Notes: generated from the sequence alone by a model not told the origin. Positions 1 to 9,168 are shown, numbered from the stretch's first letter. The stretch is 64,000 bases of DNA from Saprospira grandis DSM 2844 (GCF_000275825.1 NZ_JH719942.1:3264070-3328069), one strand, 5' to 3'. Numbers and translations: made by a program.

Positions 1-2
1 TT

Positions 3-929
3 TATCGGGATAAATTGACCTCTAAAGGAGGACCCGATGGTGGCGATGGTGGCCGTGGTGGCCATATTATTTTGAAGGGGAACAAGCAACTTTGGACCTT
101 GTTGCCACTCAAGTATATGAAGCATGTGATTGCTTCGGCAGGGCAGCCCGGTAGCGGTAGCCGTTCTTCTGGCGCCAATGGAGAAGATATTATTTTAGAA
201 GTGCCTTTGGGGACCATTGTCAAGGATGCCGAAACTGGCGAAATTGAGACGGAAATCACAGAAGATGGACAGATCTATATTTTGCTGGCTGGAGGGCATG
301 GCGGAAAGGGCAACTGGCACTACCGCTCGGCTACCAACCAAACGCCGCAGTATGCCTCTCCAGCTGGAGAAGGTCGAGAATCTTGGAAAATTCTAGAGCT
401 CAAGGTTTTGGCCGATGTAGGCTTGGTAGGCTTTCCGAATGCTGGAAAATCGACCCTTTTGTCGGTGCTTTCTGCAGCCAAACCCAAAATTGCCAACTAT
501 CCATTTACTACTTTGGTGCCCAACCTCGGGGTGGTCTCATATCGAGATAACCGCTCTTTTGTGATGGCTGATATTCCTGGAATTATTGAGGATGCACATA
601 AAGGCAAGGGCATTGGCCACCGATTCTTGCGTCATATTGAGCGTAATGCGGTGCTGTTGTTTATGATCCCAGGCGATGCTGAAGACGTGAAGGAGGAGTA
701 TCGGATTTTGCTCAATGAACTCAAAAGCTATAATCCAGAATTGCTCGATAAGCCTCGCCTTTTGGCCATCTCTAAGTCTGATTTATTAGACGAGGAACTC
801 AAAGAATGGATTTCTGCGGAATTGCCTGAAGATTTAGAAACGCTCTTTATTTCTTCCGTAGCCCAAAAAGGCCTGCAAGAACTAAAAGACAAGTTGTGGC
901 AAATTATGAATATTAGTATTGAGGAGTAG
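3..929 (+). CDS. obg: GTPase Obg/CgtA, 5' end outside window
   Basis: Ribosome-associated GTPase needed for late 50S assembly and growth control. The visible 308 residues enter in the glycine-rich Obg fold ([13 protein letters not shown] near the start), followed by the G domain with G1 GFPNAGKS at nt 429-452, switch [11 protein letters not shown]3 [15 protein letters not shown]4 as SKSD instead of NKxD, and G5 ISSVAQKG. The reading frame is open to the first base of the window, with YRDKL before the first possible internal start, so the true start lies upstream and about 25-30 residues are missing. There is no long C-terminal OCT-type extension; the protein ends shortly after G5. A DUF4199 gene begins 1 nt after the stop. 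Confidence 0.96.
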   Translation, partial: YRDKLTSKGGPDGGDGGRGGHIILKGNKQLWTLLPLKYMKHVIASAGQPGSGSRSSGANGEDIILEVPLGTIVKDAETGEIETEITEDGQIYILLAGGHGGKGNWHYRSATNQTPQYASPAGEGRESWKILELKVLADVGLVGFPNAGKSTLLSVLSAAKPKIANYPFTTLVPNLGVVSYRDNRSFVMADIPGIIEDAHKGKGIGHRFLRHIERNAVLLFMIPGDAEDVKEEYRILLNELKSYNPELLDKPRLLAISKSDLLDEELKEWISAELPEDLETLFISSVAQKGLQELKDKLWQIMNISIEE

Positions 930-930
930 T

Positions 931-1437
931 ATGAAAAAATCACAGCTATACGGTTTGCTAGGAGGGTTTATTTCCTCTGCGGCCTTAGCCGTTTTGTATG
1001 TAACCGACAAAAATTATTTGTTGGAGGGCTACGAAAAGCTAAGTTGGTTGGTTATCTGGGCGGCTTGCTTTGTTGCGGTGGCCCAAGAGCGCTCGGCCAA
1101 AGAAGACCAATTTATTGGTTTTTATGAGGCCCTACGACCCGCTTTTCAAACCTTTGTCTATGCCTATGTGATCAAGACAATTTTTATTTACCTTCTTTTT
1201 GTGTACATAGATCCCGATTTGCTGGAGCTCTCTAAGCAAAAGGCAATAGAAATTTTTATTGAGCACAAACCCGCCGAAGAACCTCAAGAAATTTTTAATG
1301 GGCGACTAGAAGCCTATAAAAAAGAGTATTTTGGACCAAGGCTTTTTGATTTGGGCATTATGCTAGAAGTCATCCTGGGGTTTGTTCTCTCGGCAATTAC
1401 GGCCTTTCTGATGCGCCGCGATCGCCCTGATTATTAA
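931..1437 (+). CDS. DUF4199 family membrane protein
   Basis: A 168-residue integral membrane protein of the Bacteroidota DUF4199 type, function unknown. Four hydrophobic segments are visible: around residues 8-24, 38-55, 75-95 and 140-160, with a charged loop rich in K and E between the third and fourth. The ATG at 931 lies 1 nt after the obg stop; the in-frame TTG at 919 overlapping obg is less likely. A second DUF4199 protein follows after 5 nt and then a glycosyltransferase, an arrangement that suggests a shared envelope role. This is inferred from context only. Confidence 0.75.
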   Translation: MKKSQLYGLLGGFISSAALAVLYVTDKNYLLEGYEKLSWLVIWAACFVAVAQERSAKEDQFIGFYEALRPAFQTFVYAYVIKTIFIYLLFVYIDPDLLELSKQKAIEIFIEHKPAEEPQEIFNGRLEAYKKEYFGPRLFDLGIMLEVILGFVLSAITAFLMRRDRPDY

Positions 1438-1442
1438 ATGCT

Positions 1443-2051
1443 ATGGAAACAATGACCAAAAATGTATTGAACTGGGGCCAAATTGCCAAACAAGCCGCCT
1501 ATTTGGGCTCCCTAACTGGACTGGGCTATTTTGTTGGAATTACCCTCATGTATTGGGCCGGAATGGGCCTGGGCGACTGGATTAACTGGGTCTATAGAAT
1601 TGCCGTAATTACCGCAATTATCTGGACCATCATGGCCCTGCGCCTGCGTTACCCCAGCGGCCTCTCTTTCCTAAAAGCCTATTCTGCTGGCCTAATGGCT
1701 TCCTCCGTTTTGGGCCTCTGGATGCTGATCTCCGCTTTTTTGTTTTATGGCCAAATTGCTCCCAATTATCTCCAAGAGTATGAGGCCTTCTACCAAAGAA
1801 ACCGAGAAGTACAAATGTACCAAACCCAATACAAAAATATCAATGCCGAATTAGAGGAGGAGCAAACGAGCAGGGCGCTAACGACCCAAGATAGCCTGAT
1901 TGTCCAAAAAGGCTTGGAAAAACATATGGAAGGTACCGCCTATTTCTTTACCGTTTCTGGCCAAGCCGTAATCAACCTAATTTATAGCCTCGTCTGGGGC
2001 CTACTCGTTAGCCTCCCCATCGCCTATATGTCGATGTCTAAAAAAGAATAG
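1443..2051 (+). CDS. DUF4199 family membrane protein (second copy)
   Basis: A 202-residue membrane protein with the same layout as the gene before it: hydrophobic segments near residues 18-38, 48-65, 78-100 and 165-195, and a long hydrophilic loop (about residues 105-155, rich in Q, E, Y) before the last one. The loop is predicted outside the bilayer. The genes share little sequence, so this is an old duplication or two related family members. It is co-directional with the glycosyltransferase 17 nt downstream, and probably co-transcribed. Function unknown. A start at the internal ATG of METMTK (nt 1452) is also possible. Confidence 0.72.
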   Translation: METMTKNVLNWGQIAKQAAYLGSLTGLGYFVGITLMYWAGMGLGDWINWVYRIAVITAIIWTIMALRLRYPSGLSFLKAYSAGLMASSVLGLWMLISAFLFYGQIAPNYLQEYEAFYQRNREVQMYQTQYKNINAELEEEQTSRALTTQDSLIVQKGLEKHMEGTAYFFTVSGQAVINLIYSLVWGLLVSLPIAYMSMSKKE

Positions 2052-2068
2052 CCCTAAACTTAACGCTT

Positions 2069-3070
2069 ATGCTATCTTCAAAGAAGGTCCAATATCCCTA
2101 CCATCTCTCTATTGTGATCCCCCTCCTCAATGAGGAAGAATCACTGGCCGAATTGGCCTCCTGGATTCGTACGGTCCTGCAAGAACATAAATTGAGCTAC
2201 GAAATTATCTTTATCGATGATGGAAGTAGCGATTCTTCCTGGTCGGTCATCCAACAACTGGCCCAAGAACAGGCCTGCATCCGAGGCCTGCGCTTCCGCC
2301 GAAATTATGGCAAATCCGCCGCCCTCAATACGGGCTTCCAATATGCCCAAGGCGAGGTGGTGGTTACTATGGACGCCGACCTACAAGATTCTCCCGACGA
2401 ACTGCCCGAACTCTACAAAATGATCGTAGAAGATCGCTTCGATTTGGTCTCGGGCTGGAAGAAAAAACGCTACGACCCACTCTCCAAAACAATCCCAACC
2501 AAAATCTATAATGGGGTGACCCGCCTGATGAGCGGTATCCACCTCAATGATATGAATTGTGGCCTCAAAGCCTACCGAAATGATGTGGTCAAAACCGTAG
2601 AGGTCTATGGCGAAATGCACCGCTATATTCCCGTTATCGCCAAGGCTTCTGGATTCGATAAAATTGGCGAAAAAGTGGTCCGACATTACCCCCGAAAACA
2701 TGGAGTGACCAAATTTGGCATGAACCGCTTTATTAACGGCCCCCTCGACCTGCTTTCCATCATCTTTATTAGCCGATTTAGCAAAAAACCTATGCACTTT
2801 TTTGGGACCATGGGCCTGCTTTCCTTCTTTATCGGCTTCCTCATTTTGGCCTATCTTAGCATCGTCAAGCTGCTCTATTCGGAATATGGCATGACCGACC
2901 GCCCCATTTTTTATCTGGGCATTCTCTCGGTTATCCTCGGTAGCCAACTCTTCCTCACAGGCTTTTTGGCCGAATTAGTCGCCCGCTCAGCCCCTAACCG
3001 AAACCAATACGCCATCTGGGAATACCTCCAAATTAAAAAGAAGAAAAAGGAGGACGATGATGATGATTAG
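2069..3070 (+). CDS. Family 2 glycosyltransferase, DPM1/GtrB-like
   Basis: Membrane-bound GT-A glycosyltransferase of 333 residues, similar to dolichol/undecaprenyl-phosphate mannose or glucose synthases. The catalytic domain begins with SIVIPLLNEEESL, has DDGSSDSS for nucleotide binding and the DxD motif in MDADLQDSPDEL. Two C-terminal transmembrane segments (about residues 240-262 and 275-300) match the GtrB layout. The substrate is probably a nucleotide sugar transferred to a polyprenyl phosphate, by family inference. The tail is unusual: a run of lysines followed by six aspartates (KKKKKEDDDDDD) encoded by a low-complexity GAY tract. It closes the DUF4199 operon, and a palindromic repeat element begins at its stop codon. 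Confidence 0.88.
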   Translation: MLSSKKVQYPYHLSIVIPLLNEEESLAELASWIRTVLQEHKLSYEIIFIDDGSSDSSWSVIQQLAQEQACIRGLRFRRNYGKSAALNTGFQYAQGEVVVTMDADLQDSPDELPELYKMIVEDRFDLVSGWKKKRYDPLSKTIPTKIYNGVTRLMSGIHLNDMNCGLKAYRNDVVKTVEVYGEMHRYIPVIAKASGFDKIGEKVVRHYPRKHGVTKFGMNRFINGPLDLLSIIFISRFSKKPMHFFGTMGLLSFFIGFLILAYLSIVKLLYSEYGMTDRPIFYLGILSVILGSQLFLTGFLAELVARSAPNRNQYAIWEYLQIKKKKKEDDDDD

Positions 3071-3189
3071 GGGCCTCCGCTGCGGCTTCGCCTTGCGGCG
3101 CTACGCTTCAGGGCTCGCAGGTCTGCTCGGCCCTGCGGCCTGACGGCCTTGGTCTGCGGCTTCGCCGCCCCCTTGCACATCGCTAGGCC
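3070..3189 (+). repeat. Palindromic mosaic element 1
   Basis: First of 21 copies of an intergenic GC-rich element built of short hairpins. This copy has the head GGCCTCCGC, the conserved core CAGGTCTGCTCGGCCC, the variable stem GGCC-tgac-GGCC, the linker TTGGTCTG, the stem CGGC-ttc-GCCG and the tail CATCGCTAGGCC. It fills the gap between the glycosyltransferase and enolase. Confidence 0.85.
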
Positions 3190-3224
3190 ATTTGGACCAG
3201 CTCCGCACTTTAGTATAACCATAA

Positions 3225-4541
<1,317 letters not shown>

Positions 4542-4565
4542 CTGTAAAACAAATCGTTGTTTTAA

Positions 4566-4590
4566 AAGCCTCCACTAGGGGGCTTTTTTT
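4566..4590 (+). terminator. Intrinsic terminator after eno
   Basis: An 8-bp stem AAGCCTCC with loop ACTA, one G-U pair in the stem, followed by seven T. It sits 24 nt after the eno stop. Confidence 0.85.
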
Positions 4591-4670
4591 ATTAAATTGA
4601 AACAAATCGTTTGTTTTTGCGTAAAAAAGGGCTGTAGGTTTATTTCTTAATTACCAAAAATCAGCAGCCT

Positions 4671-5396
4671 ATGCAGGAAGAAAAAGGGCGGGACGCGCTC
4701 CATCAGCGCTTTAAAGAGGTCTTTGCCCTCTTGGAGCAGAACGAGCAGATTGTGCGGCGACATCGGGAGAAAGGCTTTTCGGCTTTGGCCGAGCAGCTAT
4801 TTGGCGACCGACGTTACGGCAGTCTGCTCAACCAGTTTTTGCAGGATAAGCGGCAAATTAGCTTTGAACAAGCGCAAAAGTTTGCCCAAATTTATGGCCT
4901 CAATGAGGCCTATTTACTGTTTGGAGAAGGGCCCATTTTTGAAAAGGCCCATGAACGCTCCCTAACGGGAAATGCCCAGTTTGTGGGGGGACAAAGAGGC
5001 AATATTCTATTCTCCAATATCGAAGCCCTGGCCTCTTCTGCCATTGATGTAGATTTGCGAGAGGAAAACCAATGGTTTTCTATTCCAGGCCTAAGGGGCC
5101 AAGATTATGTCGCCTTTTACATTAGTGGGAACTCTATGAGCCCTACTATTGCCGCTGGAGATATGGTGATTTGCCGCCCCATCGAAAGCTTTGAATACAT
5201 TCAGGATAATGAGGTTTATGCCTTGGTCCTTCAAAATGCCGTACAGGTAAAAAGAGTGCAAAAAATTTATGAAAAGAGTCAGCTCAAGCAGCTCAAACTC
5301 ATTTCAGACAACCATTTGGAGCATGACCCTTTTTATATCGATTTGTCTGAGCTGCGCAAACTACTCAAAGTAGAACGCAAACTCTCTAGCTTATAA
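4671..5396 (+). CDS. S24/LexA-type transcriptional repressor
   Basis: A 241-residue self-cleaving type repressor as in phage CI and LexA-like regulators. The N-terminal half (about residues 25-90) looks like an XRE-type helix-turn-helix (ALAEQLFGDRRYGSLLNQFL, then SFEQAQKFAQIYGL). The C-terminal S24 domain carries the serine nucleophile in SGNSMSPTI, then GDMVICRP, and the general-base lysine in VQVKRVQ. No canonical Ala-Gly cleavage site is obvious, so autocleavage is not certain. It stands alone, not in a prophage: neighbours are eno and a toxin-antitoxin pair. It may control a stress or DNA-damage response. Its terminator at 5406-5430 is nearly identical to the one after the toxin gene. 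Confidence 0.87.
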   Translation: MQEEKGRDALHQRFKEVFALLEQNEQIVRRHREKGFSALAEQLFGDRRYGSLLNQFLQDKRQISFEQAQKFAQIYGLNEAYLLFGEGPIFEKAHERSLTGNAQFVGGQRGNILFSNIEALASSAIDVDLREENQWFSIPGLRGQDYVAFYISGNSMSPTIAAGDMVICRPIESFEYIQDNEVYALVLQNAVQVKRVQKIYEKSQLKQLKLISDNHLEHDPFYIDLSELRKLLKVERKLSSL

Positions 5397-5405
5397 GTTC
5401 GTCTC

Positions 5406-5430
5406 TAGCCTCCGCTTAGGAGGCTTTTTT
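5406..5430 (+). terminator. Intrinsic terminator, left copy of a direct repeat
   Basis: Stem AGCCTCC, loop GCTT, arm AGGAGGCT, then six T. The same 25 bases recur at 6046-6070, on the other side of the toxin-antitoxin genes. Confidence 0.85.
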
Positions 5431-5437
5431 GATAAAA

Positions 5438-5755
5438 ATGCAAACTATTGAACTTATTTTAAGGGCCAAAGCTTTTAAAAAGAACTCATTTAAAACTAAG
5501 AATATGGCGTTTATTGTGCAAGCAGTAGAAGGAAAAGAAAATTTGCTACGTCTTTTATTAGAAAACTTGAATCTAGTGGCTAGCGTAGAGGAGCAAAATA
5601 AAGAAGATTGGGCAAAAGAATTGACGGCAGAACAGCTTGATTTATTGGTTAAAAGTCAAAAAGAATTGCTGCAGGGAGAGCAAGTCCATTCGGTAGATCT
5701 ACGAGCAAGCTCTAAGGCTTTTTTCGAGGCCAAAAAAAAGCAAGCAAATGATTGA
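5438..5755 (+). CDS. Putative antitoxin of ParE-type module
   Basis: A 105-residue acidic/lysine-rich protein of unknown family, placed immediately before a ParE/RelE-like toxin and overlapping it by 8 nt (ATGATTGA), the usual order and coupling of a type II toxin-antitoxin pair. It has no recognisable DNA-binding motif in its first 50 residues; the middle has a helical, acidic stretch (EEQNKEDWAKELTAEQLDLL) that could wrap around the toxin. ATG 5438 is chosen as start; it lies only 7 nt after the preceding terminator, so the module's own promoter would have to lie inside or before that terminator. An alternative start at ATG 5504 (MAFIVQAVEG) would leave 66 nt for a promoter. Function is assigned by context. 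Confidence 0.6.
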   Translation: MQTIELILRAKAFKKNSFKTKNMAFIVQAVEGKENLLRLLLENLNLVASVEEQNKEDWAKELTAEQLDLLVKSQKELLQGEQVHSVDLRASSKAFFEAKKKQAND

Positions 5756-6029
5756 TGTTATTTGGAGCTCAACCGCTAGAAATCAATATTTTGAGCAGCT
5801 GAATTATTTGTATGATCATTTTGGAGAATCAACGGCACTCAAGTTTCAGGAAAAGGTATTTAAAATTGAAGACCAATTAGCTACAGGCCTTGTAAAGTAC
5901 CCAGCTTCTAAACAGCTGGGCTTAGAAAAGTGTGTTTTAGATAAATATAATGCGCTTATCTTTCAGCGAGATAAGGAGCAAATAAGAATTGTATTATTGA
6001 TTAACAATCGTTCTGACTGGGACTATTAA
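5748..6029 (+). CDS. ParE/RelE-superfamily toxin
   Basis: A 93-residue protein with the ParE/RelE pattern: an N-terminal strand IDVIWSSTARNQYFEQL, two helices with a Q-L-A-T-G-L-V-K-Y-P stretch, then LEKCVLDKYNALIFQRDKEQIRIVLLINNR, which matches the R-Y-x-L-I-Y...I-x-I-L-x-I-x-x-x-R core of ParE toxins, and the end SDWDY. The family poisons DNA gyrase (ParE) or cleaves mRNA on the ribosome (RelE); the sequence alone cannot decide. The start overlaps the antitoxin stop by 8 nt. Base composition is lower in G+C than neighbouring genes, consistent with acquisition. Confidence 0.8.
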   Translation: MIDVIWSSTARNQYFEQLNYLYDHFGESTALKFQEKVFKIEDQLATGLVKYPASKQLGLEKCVLDKYNALIFQRDKEQIRIVLLINNRSDWDY

Positions 6030-6045
6030 GTTGCTCAATAGGTTT

Positions 6046-6071
6046 TAGCCTCCGCTTAGGAGGCTTTTTTT
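6046..6071 (+). terminator. Intrinsic terminator, right copy of a direct repeat
   Basis: Same TAGCCTCCGCTTAGGAGGCT hairpin and T run as at 5406-5430, here with seven T. It ends the toxin-antitoxin unit. Confidence 0.85.
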
Positions 6072-6100
6072 GTACCTTAAGGGAGCTTAAATAAAGAAAT

Positions 6101-7066
6101 ATGTGGTTTGAACAACTATTTGGCTTTGCCGAGCAAAACCCTGCCCAAACAAGGGCCAATTTTCGCCTAGATGGAGAGTATTTGGAGTCTCTAGTGAATG
6201 GAAAACGCTATGCTTGGGGCCGTTTAGCATGCCCTAGCTTGGCCGATTTACGAGCTCGGGCGCAGCCTTGCGCTAGCCCTGGCCCACTAAAGTTGTCTGA
6301 ATTAGTGGGAGATGTACAGCAATTGCATATAAAAGAGGAAGCCGATGGCCTTTTTCAAGTGGCTTCTCAGTTTAATTTACTAGAAATGGCCCGCCCTAGT
6401 CTGCGGCCAGAAGATGGTATTGGCATTTATGAGTATGACCGTACGCAGGGCCCTGCTGCGGCTATTGCTTGTGGGGCGGGAACGGTTTACCGCAATTATT
6501 TTGTCCCTATTGGCCAGCAGTTGGGCCAATCCTCAGACTTGCAGCTCAATATGCTGGAGGAGCTGTTGGCAGCCCTAAATTGTGAAGATTATCAATATCA
6601 AAATGGCTATTTGTTTATGGAAAAGGCAAGCTTGCTCAAAATTAACGAGCAACTGGCCCAATTATCTGCTGCCGAAAAGGAGGCGCTTAAAGGAAAATTG
6701 AGAGTAGGGGTACAGTGGCGGGCGGAGGTTACTTTGAGCAGCGAAAAAAAGCGCCAAAGTCAGATTTATGCCTCGGCCTTGCCCATTGCCTACTCTGCTT
6801 TGGCCCAAGAAGATTGGCAGCCCTTGGCCCAACTAATTTTATCGGCTAGTTATGAGATGAGCTTTTATTTGGCCCTAGAAAATTGGCAAAAGCATGGAAA
6901 TCCCCGTCTGTACCTGACCCTTTTGGGTGCAGGAGTTTTTGGAAACCCTTTGCCTTGGGTCTTAGCGGCTATTGCCGAGGCCAAAGCAAAATTTATCAAC
7001 TGTCCGTTAGAGGTAAAAATGGTGAGTTATGGGCAGGCTGAGCCCGCTTTGCAATCGCTCTTTTAG
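6101..7066 (+). CDS. PARG/macro-domain-like protein of unknown substrate
   Basis: A 321-residue cytosolic protein without signal or membrane segment. Motifs resemble a conserved group of poly(ADP-ribose) glycohydrolase/macro-like proteins: ASQFNLLEMARP, then EDGIGIYEYDRTQGPA, then ACGAGTVYRNYFVP in the middle, and near the C-terminus LTLLGAGVFGNPLPWVLAAI, which has the glycine-rich G-x-G-V-F-x-N loop typical of macro domains binding ADP-ribose. I recognise the motif pattern but not an experimentally characterised member. The role is likely recognition or removal of ADP-ribose. It is monocistronic, with a terminator upstream at 6046-6071 and repeat element 2 downstream. Confidence 0.5.
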   Translation: MWFEQLFGFAEQNPAQTRANFRLDGEYLESLVNGKRYAWGRLACPSLADLRARAQPCASPGPLKLSELVGDVQQLHIKEEADGLFQVASQFNLLEMARPSLRPEDGIGIYEYDRTQGPAAAIACGAGTVYRNYFVPIGQQLGQSSDLQLNMLEELLAALNCEDYQYQNGYLFMEKASLLKINEQLAQLSAAEKEALKGKLRVGVQWRAEVTLSSEKKRQSQIYASALPIAYSALAQEDWQPLAQLILSASYEMSFYLALENWQKHGNPRLYLTLLGAGVFGNPLPWVLAAIAEAKAKFINCPLEVKMVSYGQAEPALQSLF

Positions 7067-7084
7067 GGCTTTTTTGTTTTTTTT

Positions 7085-7288
7085 ATGGCCTAGCGATGTG
7101 CAGCAGTGGCCGTTAGGCCAGACCCAGCCGCTGAAAGCGGCGCAGGGCCGAGCAGACCTGCGAGCTGCGAAACGACAACAAGGCCTTTAGGCCGCAGTTC
7201 GATGACCGAAGGGAGTAACCGCCCGCCGCAGGCGGACAACAAGGCTGTAAGCCGCAGTTCGACGACTGTAAGGAGTAACGCCCCAAAA
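7085..7288 (-). repeat. Palindromic mosaic element 2 with two C modules
   Basis: Minus orientation: tail GGCCTAGCGATG, stem GGCCg-tta-GGCC, variable stem GCCGC-tgaaa-GCGGC, core GGGCCGAGCAGACCTGCGAG. It is followed by two tandem copies of a 45-bp C module at 7174-7219 and 7235-7279. The two copies differ at stem positions on both arms together. Confidence 0.85.
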
Positions 7289-7295
7289 AAGAGAA

Positions 7296-8141
7296 TTATC
7301 CTACCGGCGCCATAGTCACCATAGCTTCTAGGGTAGGCGAGGGGCTACCGCCTTTGGGCTCAATAGTGATGGCAAAAGCCTGTGGTTGCAGCACGGACTT
7401 CATGGGCAGGATGCTACCTTTTTTGGCTTCATTGGGCAAAACGCCCAAGTCTATAGGTTTGCCCTTGACGATCGCCCAAAGTTGATAAGATTGATTATTG
7501 GGAAGTTTGGGTAATTGGCCAGCCAGCAAATAAGTTTGTTGGGCCTGCGGGTTCCAGAAAATCGTAGCTCGTTTATCGGGATGGCCCTCTGTGCCGGGCA
7601 GTTCTAGGCGTTCTAGGGCGGGCTGACTGAGAATATGTCGTTCCTCCTCGCAGGCCAAAAGCAGTGCATTTAGGCTATCGATATTCTTTGTTAAGCCCAG
7701 TTGTTGATTTTTTTGTTCTTCCAATTGGCCCAGCAGTTCCTCATTATTGGTTTTTTGAGTAAAATACATACAAGCCGAAAGGCCAAGGCCCATAGACAGG
7801 CCCAAAGAGAGCAACCAGGGCAATTGCATCATCCAATGAAAGGGCGATGAGGGAGCGAGGCTGGTGGTATTTGCCTTAGGCCTGGGGGTTGGTTGTTGAT
7901 CGACAGCCGGCGGTCCTTTTGGCGGCAATTGATTTAAAATTTGTTGTTTAAGTTCGGGAGGAGGAGGCGTGCTTTCGGCTGCGGCCAAAAGTTCTAGGCC
8001 TTCTTCTATGCTGTTTAGCTCTTGGCGAAGCTGCGGATATTCTGCTAAAAGCCCCTCTATTTCTAGATTCTCCTCTTCAGAAGTGAGGCCCAGTGCATAC
8101 TCTTCCAGAATGCCAGATGCTATATATTTTTGGATATCCAC
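7296..8141 (-). CDS. Anti-sigma factor, RskA-like
   Basis: Membrane-anchored regulator that would hold the ECF sigma factor encoded just upstream. The 281 residues have a cytoplasmic N-terminal anti-sigma domain (YIASGILEEYALGLTSEEE, residues 6-24), a proline-rich linker (about 78-100), one transmembrane helix near residues 108-125, a periplasmic coiled coil (about 130-160), and a C-terminal RskA-type domain containing ATIFWNPQAQQTYLLAG and YQLWAIVKGKPIDLG. It has no zinc-finger HxxxCxxC motif, as usual for the RskA type. The start is GTG at 8141, 4 nt after the sigma stop; no ATG lies near, and this start gives the usual family N-terminus. Confidence 0.85.
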   Translation of the reverse strand: MDIQKYIASGILEEYALGLTSEEENLEIEGLLAEYPQLRQELNSIEEGLELLAAAESTPPPPELKQQILNQLPPKGPPAVDQQPTPRPKANTTSLAPSSPFHWMMQLPWLLSLGLSMGLGLSACMYFTQKTNNEELLGQLEEQKNQQLGLTKNIDSLNALLLACEEERHILSQPALERLELPGTEGHPDKRATIFWNPQAQQTYLLAGQLPKLPNNQSYQLWAIVKGKPIDLGVLPNEAKKGSILPMKSVLQPQAFAITIEPKGGSPSPTLEAMVTMAPVG

Positions 8142-8145
8142 GCGC

Positions 8146-8664
8146 TTAGTTTACTAGTTTTCTCAATTCGCGAAGCCCAATGCGCAGTCTGCTTTTCACG
8201 GTGCCCAGCGGGATGTTTAATTCTTCGGCAATTTCTACCTGCGTATAGCCGCCAAAATACGCCAACTCAATTACCTTTCGGTAATCTTCGGGCAGTTGTT
8301 TGACAATTTCTTTCAGGCCAATTGTATTCACATTCAATTCCGTTTTCCCAATTTCAACGCCCTGTTCTAGGCTATTGGTCTTATGATATTGATGTTTATA
8401 GGCATTGGAGCGATAGACATCTATGGAGCGATTTCGAGCAATTCGCAGCATCCAACTGAGCAAACGGCCCTTTTGGGCATCGTAGCGGTCAATGTTTTGC
8501 CAAACCTTGACAATTACCTCTTGCAATACGTCTTGTGCAAGGGGTTCAGATTTTACAATTTTGAGAATTGTCCCATATAAAATGCCCGAATAGCGCTCAT
8601 AAAGAAGCTCCATTGCCGCCTTATCCCCTTTCTTGAGGCCTAGTATTAGGCGGTCTTGTTTCAT
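8146..8664 (-). CDS. ECF RNA polymerase sigma factor
   Basis: Extracytoplasmic-function sigma factor of 172 residues. Region 2 is seen in DKAAMELLYERYSG through SWMLRIARNRSIDVYRS, and region 4 in VIELAYFGGYTQVEIAEEL followed by IPLGTVKSRLRIGLREL, the helix-turn-helix that reads the -35 element. ATG 8664 is preferred because MKQDRLILGLKKGDKAA is the usual beginning of the family; the TTG at 8688 would add eight residues. It is co-transcribed with the RskA-like anti-sigma gene 4 nt downstream, the standard SigK/RskA arrangement. Confidence 0.93.
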   Translation of the reverse strand: MKQDRLILGLKKGDKAAMELLYERYSGILYGTILKIVKSEPLAQDVLQEVIVKVWQNIDRYDAQKGRLLSWMLRIARNRSIDVYRSNAYKHQYHKTNSLEQGVEIGKTELNVNTIGLKEIVKQLPEDYRKVIELAYFGGYTQVEIAEELNIPLGTVKSRLRIGLRELRKLVN

Positions 8665-8866
8665 ATTATAGCTAGTATTTGTAGACAAAAGATTTGGATG
8701 TAGATGAGGAAATCGAAAGGGGGAGCTTTGTTCTTCTGCTTTTAAGAAGGTAGCTGGTCCTTAAATGTAAGCATTTAGAGGCGAAACATTTTTTTTGAAT
8801 GAAGGTTCTAGGGAAAATAAAAAGAAGTAAAAAGAGCATTTAGGCTAATAAAGTAGATGATTATTT

Positions 8867-9033
8867 GGGGCTGCCCCTGCGGCCTGCGGCCTTGGGTCGG
8901 GCTGTCTCGCAGCTCGCTGTTCGCTCGGCCCTGCGCCAGCTTTGCTGGCTTGGTCTGGCCTTCGGCCACTGCTGCCCATCCCTCAGCCGCGTCGCTGCGC
9001 TCCTTTGCGGCGGCTTTGCCGCCTGCTAGACGC
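8867..9033 (+). repeat. Palindromic mosaic element 3
   Basis: Plus orientation, head GGGGCTGCCCC type. Stems in order: GCGGCC-t-GCGGCC, core CAGCTCGCTGTTCGCTCGGC, variable stem GCCAGC-ttt-GCTGGC, GGCC-ttc-GGCC, tail CATCCCTCAGCC, and a final GGCGGC-ttt-GCCGCC. It separates the divergent sigma factor and panD genes, so it may lie within or beside their promoters. Confidence 0.85.
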
Positions 9034-9105
9034 AAAAAAACTGGCCCAAAAACAGAAGAACAGTTTAAATTGAAGAATTTCTTTATTCCTGCCAATAAAG
9101 TTTCG

Positions 9106-9113
9106 TAATTTTG
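9106..9113 (+). promoter_or_regulatory. Putative Bacteroidota -7 element for panD
   Basis: TAATTTTG matches the Bacteroidota TAnnTTTG -7 consensus, 55 nt before the panD ATG. I could not pick out a convincing -33 TTTG at normal spacing, so this is tentative. Confidence 0.4.
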
Positions 9114-9168
9114 CCCCTTCAAAAGCGCCTAGCCGCTTAATTTAAGAAGAATCAACGACTTGAAGATT

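Noticed and set aside
2381-2947. 188-residue minus-strand open frame inside the glycosyltransferase
   Set aside because: It is a shadow of a real gene: the plus-strand protein has clear GT2 motifs along the same stretch, and the antisense translation has no recognisable features.
3046-3070. Frameshift or assembly error at the GAY tract encoding six aspartates in the glycosyltransferase
   Set aside because: The tract is short, in frame and ends at a normal stop; a basic-acidic tail is plausible, and nothing downstream looks like lost coding sequence.
4671-6029. Prophage remnant (S24 repressor plus toxin-antitoxin)
   Set aside because: No integrase, structural or lysis gene is present, and the flanks are housekeeping genes.
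8808-9122. Open frames of 60-110 residues across repeat elements (also at 7106, 12561, 15322, 16279, 20450, 26590, 45017, 59463)
   Set aside because: They translate GC-rich palindromes into Arg/Ala/Gly/Pro-rich strings, exist in several frames on both strands, and have no conserved frame between element copies.
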